In this document: positions 7,619 to 16,432 of the stretch, one piece after another | How positions within the stretch are numbered: the stretch's first letter is position 1 | Layout of the letters: each line of letters begins with the position of its first letter | Translations under genes and position numbers: made by a program | Notes under the pieces: model-generated | The model's input: only the letters and a program-made list of their open reading frames with translations | Databases searched by the model: none | What the model was told of the DNA's origin: nothing | Origin: Fen-1298 sp050015675 | GTDB lineage: Bacteria > Bacteroidota > Ignavibacteria > UBA10030 | Assembly: GCA_050015675.1 (NCBI GenBank) | Contig: JBEKAY010000022.1 | Span: 1 to 60,443 of the forward strand | Length of the DNA: 60,443 nt | Direction: 5' to 3'

Positions 7619-9334
7619 TTATCGAATGATTGCTACTTTCCATCGATATTCAGAATTATTTGTACGGGCTATGATGAAATAGATTCCCGATGAAAGACAT
7701 GACCGTAAATCTGCAGAAGGAACCATAATAAACTTGCTTCCAGAATATTCGGATACGGAATAGTCACCTGAAAATGCCAGGGATAATGAACTTCCAAATA
7801 TAAAGATATGTGCTAGAGAGGTTGAAGGGTCTTTCACTGGCAATGCAAGTCGAGCGGCATTGGAGAGTAAAAATGGATTGGGTGAAGCATCGGCAATGGA
7901 TTTTGGAATATCCGTTTTTGTGGATGCTAGTAAGTATCGTTCTGCCCATTTGCTTAGATCTGAAACACCAAACCCCACTTCCAACCCATTCGACAAATTT
8001 TGAATCGACATACCGTTGATTGATGTTCCCAGATCCAGCTGCAATGAATAGAGATTATCGTCATATTGTAATGCTGTCGCGATATCTGCATTCGTAACAA
8101 TTGCTGTAATCGTATCTGTGCTCAAACAGAATTCATAGAAACTCGTTGATAGCGTGTGGGCTTGGTCGGATATCGACGTTGTGGCTCCCATATACGTTGT
8201 TGCAGAGTTTGGTGCAAATCGTGGATAGTTTTTTCCTTCCGGATAATACAGGAAGGCATTTGCTCGATCCGCAGTGAAATAATTCCAATAAGAAAAAAGA
8301 GAAAATTCAGTTCTCATATCCGATCCTTGCGCCTTGATGGCGTCGTTGATAGCAGGCATTGCCTCTTCTGTGATCATAAACTCCCAGATTTTTCTCATTA
8401 TATCGCGGCCAAACCGCTTCGCAATAAATTGCCCCCATATGCCCCTTTCCGATCCATACTCGGAATTATTAAAAAAAGGAAGCGATCCATTTGCATCTCG
8501 AAAGCTAGTAAAGTAATCAGCCACATCGTAGAAGTAGTCATGAACAGAAGGAAACGTAACGCCTTCCATCCAACCTGCGCTCAGTTCAAAAAAGAATTCA
8601 TCTCTTACATCCCATAAGCCATAGCCGCCCAGATGAATGGCATGTTGAAATTCATGTGCTGCAGTCGCACGGAGGGCATCTATTCCTTTGGTGCGAAATT
8701 CAAGAAAATCATTATCAACGACTGTGTATGTCCAGTAGCGTGGTGCACTATTGGGCGGCGAGGCAACTTGCGTAGAATCATCCCAGTTTGTGTAACCGAA
8801 TGTATCCGGCCCGATGTTTTCAATATAGATGTCATATTCTGGATTCCCGCTTGGTCCAAGGTGCGGAGCAGGAGGATTGTACCCGAGAGAATCAATTTGA
8901 AACGTCCAGCAATAATCAAATACCGCTCCCACTGAATCAATGTATTCTTCGTATGTGTTGGGCAATGCCTGGGTTTGGTCGGCAATCAACAATGCAGGAG
9001 TGTCGCTCCCTGTTGTGTCGTAATGAATTCTAAATCTACCGGAAGGACTGAGGCGGCTTTTTTGAGTCTCGGTTGCCTGCAACGATTGAGCAATCAATGC
9101 TTTGGATTGTACAGAAAGCTGGTTCCAGTGTAAATGTGAGAGTGCAACGAGGGGTGTTGCACTTTTAATCGACCTGATTTCAGAGGTTGCGATTTGATTT
9201 GTCGGGTTTAGAATCGATAGAACAGTTTGGATGGATTTCTTTCGATGTGCACTTTCTTGTGCATTACCGTTAAACCAATACACTAGCAAAATTACAATTG
9301 CTGCTATGTACCTATGTACTTTTCCTGCTCTCAT
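7619..9334 (-). CDS. Secreted metallopeptidase, MXAN_6640 type, with T9SS-like tail
   Basis: The 571-aa protein has an N-terminal signal peptide (residues 7-25, ending NGNAQ). It carries a zinc-peptidase motif HEFQH at 227-231 with downstream FFFELSAGWMEG, which fits the MXAN_6640 family of putative secreted metalloproteases. The last ~85 residues begin SPNPF and end SGIYFIIARTNNSEYRWKVA, the pattern of a type A T9SS sorting domain, so export through the type IX system is likely. It lies downstream of the TonB receptor gene with an intervening hairpin, so shared transcription is possible. The substrate is unknown. Confidence 0.85.
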   Translation of the reverse strand: MRAGKVHRYIAAIVILLVYWFNGNAQESAHRKKSIQTVLSILNPTNQIATSEIRSIKSATPLVALSHLHWNQLSVQSKALIAQSLQATETQKSRLSPSGRFRIHYDTTGSDTPALLIADQTQALPNTYEEYIDSVGAVFDYCWTFQIDSLGYNPPAPHLGPSGNPEYDIYIENIGPDTFGYTNWDDSTQVASPPNSAPRYWTYTVVDNDFLEFRTKGIDALRATAAHEFQHAIHLGGYGLWDVRDEFFFELSAGWMEGVTFPSVHDYFYDVADYFTSFRDANGSLPFFNNSEYGSERGIWGQFIAKRFGRDIMRKIWEFMITEEAMPAINDAIKAQGSDMRTEFSLFSYWNYFTADRANAFLYYPEGKNYPRFAPNSATTYMGATTSISDQAHTLSTSFYEFCLSTDTITAIVTNADIATALQYDDNLYSLQLDLGTSINGMSIQNLSNGLEVGFGVSDLSKWAERYLLASTKTDIPKSIADASPNPFLLSNAARLALPVKDPSTSLAHIFIFGSSLSLAFSGDYSVSEYSGSKFIMVPSADLRSCLSSGIYFIIARTNNSEYRWKVAIIR

Positions 9335-9359
9335 ATAAGAGAATCAAATTATATATCAA

Positions 9360-9387
9360 GGAGAGTGAGATTATGTGCTCACTCCCC
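9360..9387 (-). other. Intercistronic hairpin between receptor and peptidase genes
   Basis: GGAGAGTGAG (9360-9369) and CTCACTCCCC (9378-9387) pair with one mismatch around an 8-base loop. There is no T-run on either side, so an RNA-stability or processing element seems likelier than a terminator. It sits in the 77-bp gap downstream of the receptor gene. Confidence 0.5.
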
Positions 9388-9411
9388 AAGATACATCGAA
9401 AGTAATGTTTC

Positions 9412-11874
9412 CTAGATATGGACAGCGACCTTCAATACCACGTTCCGACGTTCCTCATAACTGGCAGCGCTGAAGTAAGCTCCTTTGATCAAATGATCAT
9501 GATCCAATAGATTCGTGATATAGATGGATGGTTGAAGCGAAGCGCCTCCCTGTAAATGGAATGTATATCCTCCGCCAACATTAAGAATCCACGAAGGCGT
9601 TGTATGCTGTGCTGTATTAAAATCAAACAATCCAGTTTGATACGGCTCGCCATTCGGATTGCCATTAGTAAGCCCTGAACCATAAATCGCAACAAGGTTG
9701 GCGAACCAATTCTGAGGTTGATAATTGAATCCTGCCACGATGGAAAGTCGTTGATCGTGATCAAGGTCTGTTGCAGGTCCATCATCACTATAATCAAGAA
9801 ATCCGCCGCTAACTGTTCCTGTTCCATAAGCGTGAATGAGCGAAGTGTTTATATATCCGGAGAACGGAATGACCGGATCGCTGTAGGAAAGTCCAATCTC
9901 AATACCGGTTGTCCTGACCTGTTCAATATTGACCGGGGTCTTAATAGCAGACGATCCGACTGTTTGATCATCAACACCTGGAGCGGAATATTCGTAGTAC
10001 GCTGCCAATTTGCTACGTAATCCAAATGTGAACAGATGAGTGTAAACTGCTTCATAAAAATCATCTCTCTCCGGAAGTGTGGGCGTCAACGTTGTGCTCA
10101 CATTGATGGCAATCGACCTCAGTCCTTCGACGTTTGTCGGAACAAACATCCTTCCATAATAGAGATATGCTGTGTTGTCTTCGTCTATCAAGAAATTCCA
10201 TCGAACACGGGGACTGATCTGATTTTGTAATGGAACATCGGGTGCAATGTGCTGATCGTAACGAATGCCTAGTTCAAATGATGTCCATTCCATCGGATGC
10301 CACTCTGTTTGAGCAAAGATTCCAAAATCAGACCCTTGAATGTTGGTGTTAATAGAAGGACCTGGATTACCTGCCGAATCGCGTGATGTAAAATCCTCTG
10401 TTCCAGAAGTGCTGCTTAGGTTAAGGCCGACCTTATAGGAAAATTGGTGTGATAGTCTTTTGTCGAATGTAGACCGTAAACCTAGAGTCGTGAAGCTCCG
10501 GTCTTCAGCAATTGTATAACTATTTATTGTGTCGCCAATAAATTGGAAGTATGGAGGATCGATGGAGCCCGGAGTATGAATTAATCCTCCTTCACGTGCA
10601 TATGCCCCGATAAATAGATTCGATTCTTCATTCGGTTCTGAATTGATGGCGCGAAAATATGAAATAGTCTGGAATGCATTCGTTGTCGTTTGCATATCGG
10701 AGGCAATTTGTTCGGTAGAATCGTACGGTACCTCAGTGTTGGTTCTTCCGAAGTTAAGATTCGCGGTTAGATAATCGATGTCGCTCAGAATATAATCGAA
10801 CTTAGCATAGAGGAAATAATCCTGCCCGTGATCGTGAAAAAGATTATCCACCGGTTGATCGATGCGGCGATCAGTTTCCTGGCGTGATCCAGAAATATAA
10901 AAACCAAGATTGCCGATATGATCGCTCAATGATAAAGATTGTCCATTGGAATTGAGAGCACGGAAAGGTCCCACACGGGGACCAAGCGTATCGCCATTCG
11001 ATGTACCCGATGAACCGGGAGATAACGGCTTTGTGCCATTGAAGACAAGATAACTTCCGCCGAATATCGATGCATCTAGATGGAACGAACCGGTAGGAAC
11101 TCGATTATTGAGTTCGATGATAGCGGAGTTTTGTCCACCGTACTCAGCGGCAAAGCCTCCAGTGATAAATGTCGCCCGGTCGATGGCTTTCGGATCGACC
11201 ACTTCATTCAGACCGCCGAATACTCCGAGAGGAACCGGAATGCCATCGACGTAATATGTAAACTCCCCGTGATGTCCGCGGATGTGCACTTCCCCTGTCG
11301 GGGCACGTGCTGCGCCCATTACGTTTTCCTGAATCAGGTTTGTCATTTGCGCGACGGGGGCTGGATGGTACGTCTCCGATTCAAATGATTGATTGCCTGT
11401 AAGAAGATTGATACTCGTTACAGCGAGTTCTCTCTGCCCGGTTACTTCGACTTCCGATTGCGTATTTCCTGTAGCATGAAGTAAAACCTCCATCGTTGCA
11501 TGATTGTTGTCGATGAGCACGGAATCAGAGAATGTCCGGTATCCAACAAACCATGCCTGCAGCACATAGGTTCCAGGTTCAATGTCTATGAACCGAGCTT
11601 GTCCTGCGGGATTCGTTGCTGCTTCTCCGACAAATTTTCCATTTCTTGTAAGAACTATACGTGCGAGTTCTATCGGCACTTTCCCGTCCGCATCATATAC
11701 TCCCACTCGCAAATGCACACCGCGATCTGTCCCGCTAGAAACCACTTCGGGTAAATCGTTTGGCATCACACTCGAGATATGTTGATCCTGTTGTACATTA
11801 TTTTCTATGCTCTGTTGAGCCATGGATGGAATGAAAACTATAAAGAATAATAGCAGAACAATAATAGAACGCAT
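9412..11874 (-). CDS. TonB-dependent outer-membrane receptor
   Basis: With the start at MRSIIVLLLF, preceded by GAGGAGAAAAAGG, the product is 820 aa; the open frame extends 21 codons further but without a better start. A signal peptide ends near SMAQQ. A carboxypeptidase-regulatory-like domain follows (residues ~50-130, with KVPIELARIVLTRNG and PGTYVLQAWFVGY), then the plug (HIRGHHGEFTYYVDGIPVP) and a 22-strand-type barrel ending in SYEERRNVVLKVAVHI. Such receptors import metal chelates, vitamins or glycans. The small Cys/His protein in front and the nearby ZIP and ABC genes favour a metal-linked substrate. A relic of its 3' end lies at 6645-6715. Confidence 0.92.
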   Translation of the reverse strand: MRSIIVLLLFFIVFIPSMAQQSIENNVQQDQHISSVMPNDLPEVVSSGTDRGVHLRVGVYDADGKVPIELARIVLTRNGKFVGEAATNPAGQARFIDIEPGTYVLQAWFVGYRTFSDSVLIDNNHATMEVLLHATGNTQSEVEVTGQRELAVTSINLLTGNQSFESETYHPAPVAQMTNLIQENVMGAARAPTGEVHIRGHHGEFTYYVDGIPVPLGVFGGLNEVVDPKAIDRATFITGGFAAEYGGQNSAIIELNNRVPTGSFHLDASIFGGSYLVFNGTKPLSPGSSGTSNGDTLGPRVGPFRALNSNGQSLSLSDHIGNLGFYISGSRQETDRRIDQPVDNLFHDHGQDYFLYAKFDYILSDIDYLTANLNFGRTNTEVPYDSTEQIASDMQTTTNAFQTISYFRAINSEPNEESNLFIGAYAREGGLIHTPGSIDPPYFQFIGDTINSYTIAEDRSFTTLGLRSTFDKRLSHQFSYKVGLNLSSTSGTEDFTSRDSAGNPGPSINTNIQGSDFGIFAQTEWHPMEWTSFELGIRYDQHIAPDVPLQNQISPRVRWNFLIDEDNTAYLYYGRMFVPTNVEGLRSIAINVSTTLTPTLPERDDFYEAVYTHLFTFGLRSKLAAYYEYSAPGVDDQTVGSSAIKTPVNIEQVRTTGIEIGLSYSDPVIPFSGYINTSLIHAYGTGTVSGGFLDYSDDGPATDLDHDQRLSIVAGFNYQPQNWFANLVAIYGSGLTNGNPNGEPYQTGLFDFNTAQHTTPSWILNVGGGYTFHLQGGASLQPSIYITNLLDHDHLIKGAYFSAASYEERRNVVLKVAVHI

Positions 11875-11968
11875 CCTTTTTCTCCTCAATGAGTTTATAA
11901 TGAGCCAATGTTGAAAAACGCATGAGAATAATTCCATGCATTACAACATTTTTCAATACGAATATAGA

Positions 11969-12328
11969 TTAACCGAGAAGAAAAGGGGGACCGCGGCGAG
12001 AGAACGATCCAAAGAGATGGTCGTGAGTAAGAAGTGGAGATGAAATGGTTATCGATGTACCGACAACCTGAACGTTGCCGAGATTCAGCGAGATTTGATC
12101 AGGAACAATTCTGCTCTGCGCTGATAGGCAAATACTACATTCGACATGTTCCGATAACGGAATATGTTTACAGTGATCAGCGTCTTCGTGAGGAAATACC
12201 TGTTGTTGCTGTGAGCTTGAGTAAACAAATATATCATTGTGAAATACGGAATGAAGCCCGAATCCAAGCAAATGGCTTAGAATAAGAAAAAGCGCGAATA
12301 TTTTGCTTCTTGTTGGAACTATCATCAT
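11969..12328 (-). CDS. Small exported Cys/His protein, second copy type
   Basis: This 119-aa protein has an N-terminal signal segment (IFALFLILSHLLGFGLHSV), a His/Cys-rich middle (FPHEDADHCKHIPLSEHVEC, then SIC) and a C-terminal SRRGPPFLLG. Its general plan matches the 96-aa protein encoded at 6294-6584, including the PP-F-hydrophobic end, although sequence identity is low. It precedes the TonB receptor gene and is probably co-transcribed with it. A role in binding or delivering metal is plausible from the ligands and context, but unproven. Confidence 0.65.
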   Translation of the reverse strand: MMIVPTRSKIFALFLILSHLLGFGLHSVFHNDIFVYSSSQQQQVFPHEDADHCKHIPLSEHVECSICLSAQSRIVPDQISLNLGNVQVVGTSITISSPLLTHDHLFGSFSRRGPPFLLG

Positions 12329-12434
12329 AAGATAAACCTGATATCATATTAACGAAAATATTTGGTTTATTGTTCCCTTGATGAGGCTTAAAATGAAACG
12401 CTCAAAGAGTGATCGGTGGCAGTCACACCTATCC

Positions 12435-12498
12435 AAATAAAAAAGGGCACAATGTGTTATGCCCCTATGATATTATCTGGTTTACGTTACTGGTGTAA
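12435..12498 (-). repeat. Hairpin/T-run repeat, copy 5 of 5
   Basis: The most degenerate copy: the stem at 12445-12464 (GGGCACAA, TGTG, TTATGCCC) has one mismatch, and the minus-strand T-run is intact (TTTTTTATTTGG). The lead-in CCAGTAACGTAAACCAGATA matches that of copies 2 and 4. Confidence 0.7.
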
Positions 12499-12521
12499 AT
12501 TTAACCATAGCTCCGAACTAA

Positions 12522-12571
12522 AAACCCCTCCCTTTTCCCTCCCCTATAGGGGAGGGAAAAGGGAGGGGTTT
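12522..12571. repeat. Perfect 50-bp palindrome
   Basis: Twenty-five-base arms meet without a loop at 12546/12547. The left arm begins AAACCCCTCCC and ends CCCTCCCCTA; the right arm is its exact complement. The polypyrimidine/polypurine strand bias is extreme. It has no T-run and lies downstream of the leftward gene at 12649, so it might act as a hairpin in RNA or a cruciform in DNA. Confidence 0.85.
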
Positions 12572-12648
12572 AGAAAAGATAAACAACTATGCTGCCACTT
12601 GCGCTTTCTTCTTCACCGATGCTGCAGGGAATGCAACGGCATTGTTCA

Positions 12649-12948
12649 TCAACCGATTTCTAAAAGCGTAGCGTATCGAGCTTTACCGTCCTTCAAATAA
12701 GTTTCAAGACGATTCACCAACTCTTCGCCGCTCTCCGTCATTCCATCTTCGAGCGCTTCATATTCTTCCACCGAATTGCAAACGAATTCTTCTATAAAAA
12801 AGTTCTTCTTCCCTTTTTGTTCGAAGATTGTGTAATTCTTCTTTTGTTCGCCGGCAAAGTGGCGTTTCAGTTCTGTTGCAAGGGCAAGATAGTCCTCACG
12901 TTTTTCAGGTTTTATTTCGTATGAAATTTGTAAAATAACTTTAGGCAT
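12649..12948 (-). CDS. Small dimeric alpha/beta-barrel-like protein
   Basis: The 99-aa protein opens PKVILQISYEIKPEKREDYL and has the beta-alpha-beta order of antibiotic-biosynthesis-monooxygenase (ABM) or dimeric alpha/beta-barrel proteins, including the usual KNFFIEEFVCNSVEEYEALE second half. I recognise no catalytic residues, so a function cannot be assigned. It is the last gene of a short leftward run that starts at 14084 and also holds a metallopeptidase-like and a Yip1-like gene. Confidence 0.55.
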   Translation of the reverse strand: MPKVILQISYEIKPEKREDYLALATELKRHFAGEQKKNYTIFEQKGKKNFFIEEFVCNSVEEYEALEDGMTESGEELVNRLETYLKDGKARYATLLEIG

Positions 12949-12976
12949 AGTGCTCTCTCTGAAATAATTAATTGAA

Positions 12977-13372
12977 TTATTTAAAATTTTTCATTGCATT
13001 TTGTATTTCGAACTCGCTCATCCCGAAATAATGTCCCAATTCATGAAGCAATACTTCTTTAATACGCTCGGACACTTCCTCATCGTTCCGGCAAACAGCT
13101 TCAATGTTCACTTGATATAAAGAAATTTTATCGGGTGTTGTCGGATTCGTACCGTACCATGTTCCCCGATGCGTTAAAGGTATTCCTTGATATAAACCCA
13201 AGAGAGATGTCTTGCTGGTATGCACCTTGTGCATGACATCTTCAGATGGATAATCTTCCACAACGATGTGAACATTATCAATCTTGTCACCAAATATTTT
13301 TGGCAAACCTTCAAATACCTCTTCAGCCACATCCTCAAATTTTTCTCGTGTCATTTCGTCGTGCAGAGTCAT
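12977..13372 (-). CDS. Metallopeptidase-like protein (zincin, PF06262 type)
   Basis: The 131-aa cytosolic protein carries HELGHYFGMSE with the HExxH zinc motif at residues 110-114, near the C-terminus. This is typical of the small 'possible zinc metallopeptidase' family of bacteria; its length is normal for the family. The N-terminal half (REKFEDVAEEVFEGLPKIF and VHIVVEDYPSEDV) also matches the family pattern. No substrate is known for the family with confidence. It follows the Yip1-like gene after 4 bp and is probably in an operon with it. Confidence 0.85.
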   Translation of the reverse strand: MTLHDEMTREKFEDVAEEVFEGLPKIFGDKIDNVHIVVEDYPSEDVMHKVHTSKTSLLGLYQGIPLTHRGTWYGTNPTTPDKISLYQVNIEAVCRNDEEVSERIKEVLLHELGHYFGMSEFEIQNAMKNFK

Positions 13373-13376
13373 TACT

Positions 13377-14084
13377 CTAAAACATTTTCAGCGCAAATCC
13401 GCCGCCTGCCAGTAATCCAATCACAATAAGTCCATACACAGCCGAACTAATAACTATTGATTTCCATAGAGAAGTTTGATTACCCACATTCGTTCCAATG
13501 ATCAAGAGTATCAATGCCCATCCTGCCAAAGCACTATCAAGTCCAATAAGCAGTATATAGAGAATCGGTTTGATTGTTATTGGTGGCGGATTGAATGTGA
13601 AGAAGTACATTCCAAACGTCAATAATTCGATTGGCAATACAAAAAGTAACGAGAGAACGATTGGTGTCAGTGAATAACTCGTAACGCCTAACGAATTGCG
13701 GAACGAAGTTTTGCTGCCCAGTATGACCGATAAACCCCAATGAATGGAGGAGGCAAGGGGACAGAGTGCAATGCCAAGCGATATGCCGATTAGTGTTGAT
13801 AGAAAAATAAGCACAAGAATATTCTCGAATCGATCTCCAAGCTTGAAATACCAGAATCCTGTGAACGTGAGAGCAATTCCCGACAATGTATAGAGTAACA
13901 AAGCATAATTTTTATGTTCGGCTCGTATGATCAATCGAAAAGCATTTCGAGGATTTTCGATGATCTTCCATAATACGTCAAACAAATCCAAATTAGGAAC
14001 TCGATTCTGCAAAAAACCACCGCATTTCTTGCATATCGTCGCATATTGGTCATTATCTGTTTGACAAACTGAGCAGTTGATCAT
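13377..14084 (-). CDS. Zinc-ribbon Yip1-like membrane protein
   Basis: The 235-aa product starts with a four-cysteine zinc ribbon (CSVC at 4-7 and CKKC at 18-21), then a linker and about five membrane segments from residue ~60 on, with PRNAFRLIIRAEHKN ahead of the first, as in Yip1-domain proteins. Bacterial Yip1-like proteins are of unknown function. The gene heads a three-gene leftward run with the metallopeptidase-like and ABM-like genes. A 222-bp gap separates it from apt. Confidence 0.75.
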   Translation of the reverse strand: MINCSVCQTDNDQYATICKKCGGFLQNRVPNLDLFDVLWKIIENPRNAFRLIIRAEHKNYALLLYTLSGIALTFTGFWYFKLGDRFENILVLIFLSTLIGISLGIALCPLASSIHWGLSVILGSKTSFRNSLGVTSYSLTPIVLSLLFVLPIELLTFGMYFFTFNPPPITIKPILYILLIGLDSALAGWALILLIIGTNVGNQTSLWKSIVISSAVYGLIVIGLLAGGGFALKMF

Positions 14085-14306
14085 AGAATTCTATATTTAT
14101 TGAGTTATGAAGCTAAACGAAGTTAGGAAGATTGTGCAACGGAAGCAACGCTTTTTTGTGCATGAAGGGAAGAAATTCAATCAAGTTAAAGTTTCAAATT
14201 TTGCTGTAAAGCGTCGAAGTGAGGAGCGTTAAATCTCAGTTTAAAATACGGCCATTTGATCTAATCTATAATTTTGCAGGCGATCTATAAAATGAATGAT
14301 GACGAA

Positions 14307-14831
14307 TTATTCTTTGTCATATTGGACAAGCGAATAAACATCGTAGTCTTTAAGGTTTTTTCGTCCTTGAAGAAAGGAAAGCTCGATAAGAAAAGATATG
14401 CCGATAATAGTTGCATGAAGTTTTTCAACAAGCTTCGTGGCAGCGCACATGGTTCCACCTGTTGCCAGCAAATCATCGTGCAATAAAATACGCTCTCCGG
14501 GTTGGAGAGCGTCCACGTGCATTTCGATAACATCGGTACCGTATTCCAAGGCGTACTGCTCTCTGATGACTTCAGCAGGAAGTTTTCCCTTTTTCCGAAT
14601 AGGAACAAAGCCTGCACCCAAACTCACTGCTAACGCCGACCCAAGGATAAATCCGCGAGATTCAATACAGACAACCTTATCAATCTTGGAATTCTGATAT
14701 TGTTTGTTCAAAAGATTCACGGCATTCTGCAATGCGTCTGCATCTTTTAGAAGCGTTGTGATATCGCGAAAAACTATTCCCTTCTTCGGAAAATCAGGAA
14801 TGCTGCGGATGGTGTCAGAGAGTTGTTTCAT
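14307..14831 (-). CDS. apt: Adenine phosphoribosyltransferase
   Basis: The 174-aa enzyme converts adenine and PRPP to AMP in purine salvage. It has the full family pattern: SIPDFPKKGIVFRDIT near the N-terminus, the ESRGFILGSALA adenine/flexible region, PIRKKGKLP, and the PRPP-binding loop ILLHDDLLATGGTM. Length is normal. It lies 19 bp downstream of the enoyl-CoA hydratase gene on the same strand and may share its transcript, though the two functions are unrelated. Confidence 0.96.
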   Translation of the reverse strand: MKQLSDTIRSIPDFPKKGIVFRDITTLLKDADALQNAVNLLNKQYQNSKIDKVVCIESRGFILGSALAVSLGAGFVPIRKKGKLPAEVIREQYALEYGTDVIEMHVDALQPGERILLHDDLLATGGTMCAATKLVEKLHATIIGISFLIELSFLQGRKNLKDYDVYSLVQYDKE

Positions 14832-14850
14832 TGTCCACCTATAATATAAA

Positions 14851-15633
14851 TCACCACTTTAATGGTTTTGAATTGAGAAAGGCGTCAACTCCCCGCTTGC
14901 AATCGTCTGTCATGCGCGTTAATGCGTTGAGATGAGATGCATAATCCAGTGCATCGCTCGTTTCCATTCCATACACACGCGCGAGAAGTTCTTTGATCAA
15001 GCCCATAGAAGTTCCGCTGTTGTTTGTGATTAATTCATTTGCAAACTGCACGCCTGTCTTTTCTAAATCGATCGACGGTACAACTCTGCTAATAAGTCCA
15101 AGCTTAAAAGATTCTTCTGCATCTATGATGTCACCTTTTAGTACAAGCTCACGGGCACGTCCTTCGCCAATGCGCCTTACTAAAAAAATTAGGACGATTG
15201 CCGGAATAAAACCTATTTTCGTTTCAGTGTATCCAAACTTCGCAGTCTCACGCGCAGCGATAACGAAATCACATATAGTTGCCAATCCGCATCCACCTGC
15301 AATTGCCTCTCCTTGAACGAGAGCAATAACTGGTTTTCGCAATGTATATATCTGTTGAAAGAGCTTCATGAGATCTGTCGAGTCTTGTAGATTCTGATTG
15401 AAGTCATATTTAGAAATACGTTGGAGGTAAGAAAGTTCCATGCCAGAACAAAATGAATCTCCTTCTGCGCGCAATATCACAGCTTTGATGTCGGCGTCTC
15501 TTTGCGTTTGCACAAACGCTTGCGTCAGATCAGAGACCATCTGATCGTCAAGAGCATTTTGTTTTTCCGGCCAGTTTAGCGAGATAATCCCAATTCGTTT
15601 TTCGATTTTATATGTAATACGATAGTATTCCAC
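14851..15633 (-). CDS. Enoyl-CoA hydratase/isomerase family protein
   Basis: The 260-aa crotonase-fold protein has the acyl-CoA oxyanion-hole segments FCSGMELSYLQ (first) and GEAIAGGCGLATICDF (second), and TETKIGFIPAIVLIFLVRRI where the catalytic glutamate loop lies. It probably hydrates an enoyl-CoA in fatty-acid or branched-chain amino-acid breakdown; the second half resembles methylglutaconyl-CoA hydratases, but the substrate is not certain. The start is a GTG after GAGGTGACAT. It is followed closely by apt. Confidence 0.9.
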   Translation of the reverse strand: MEYYRITYKIEKRIGIISLNWPEKQNALDDQMVSDLTQAFVQTQRDADIKAVILRAEGDSFCSGMELSYLQRISKYDFNQNLQDSTDLMKLFQQIYTLRKPVIALVQGEAIAGGCGLATICDFVIAARETAKFGYTETKIGFIPAIVLIFLVRRIGEGRARELVLKGDIIDAEESFKLGLISRVVPSIDLEKTGVQFANELITNNSGTSMGLIKELLARVYGMETSDALDYASHLNALTRMTDDCKRGVDAFLNSKPLKW

Positions 15634-15746
15634 ATGTCACCTCATATGCGTTGTGAAAGTAGTAAGAAGGGAAATGAAAAGCAATGTTTCAGGTTGAGAT
15701 AGAAAAATAATCTCGTGACTTTATTGGAATGATGATGTGGACATAA

Positions 15747-16208
15747 TTATTTTTGAGTAATAATTTTTATCTTTGTTGTTTCTTTTGGGCTCGAGAGAAC
15801 AAGACTTGTCGTTGTTTTAGAAACTCCTTGCCATGATTGGATTTTCGATAATAACTTTTCTAAACCATCAGTGTTTTCTGTCCGTACTTTCAATAGATGC
15901 GTGCCGTCCCCTGTTATTGCATGGCACTCTTGGATGTCGTCTGTTTTCATAACATGTTCAAGAACAGTTTGATAGTGTTTCGATGAATCGATAGTAATAA
16001 CGACAAATGCAGTAATGTCTATTCCAAGACGTTTGTGATTTAATTTTGTGTAATATCCTTGAATAATTCCTTCTTCTTCAAGTTTATGCATCCGCTCGCT
16101 TATGGCCGGAAGTGATAGTCCTACTTTCTCTGCCAATTCGTTACGTTTAATTCTTCCTTCCACTTGTAGAACTTCAAGTAATTCACAATCTATTTTATCG
16201 AGCATCAT
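15747..16208 (-). CDS. Lrp/AsnC-family transcriptional regulator
   Basis: The 153-aa protein has an N-terminal helix-turn-helix (LDKIDCELLEVLQVEGRIKR then NELAEKVGLSLPAISERMHK, residues 3-45) and a C-terminal RAM/AsnC ligand domain (ECHAITGDGTHLLKVRTEN). The family responds to amino acids and controls their metabolism. It is transcribed toward the enoyl-CoA hydratase gene, with a 113-bp gap. The ligand and targets are unknown. Confidence 0.93.
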   Translation of the reverse strand: MMLDKIDCELLEVLQVEGRIKRNELAEKVGLSLPAISERMHKLEEEGIIQGYYTKLNHKRLGIDITAFVVITIDSSKHYQTVLEHVMKTDDIQECHAITGDGTHLLKVRTENTDGLEKLLSKIQSWQGVSKTTTSLVLSSPKETTKIKIITQK

Positions 16209-16432
16209 AATCTCTATCCCCTTTTGCTAACGGTTTGTTCGTTCACCACGATTATATTAACCATTCCATCGCATCCGCTTAGCAATGTTAAGATTTCTAT
16301 GAATAAGATGCAAGTGATACTACAGAAAATAGTACCCATTTATTGTTGTTATAGCCTACCTCGGATTAAATCTGAATCGTTGAATGAAATTGAAGGAAAT
16401 ATTTGAAGCGATACAATGTTCTTGTGCCGCGA

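Larger units (their letters stand above)
12329..12648. other. Gene-free stretch with a repeat and a perfect 50-bp palindrome
   Basis: This gap holds the promoter side of the small-protein and receptor unit, repeat copy 5 and a perfect 50-bp palindrome. Minus-strand sequence just before repeat copy 5 reads VKFTPVT-stop, another possible 3' coding end beside a repeat copy. No gene is supported. Confidence 0.5.
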
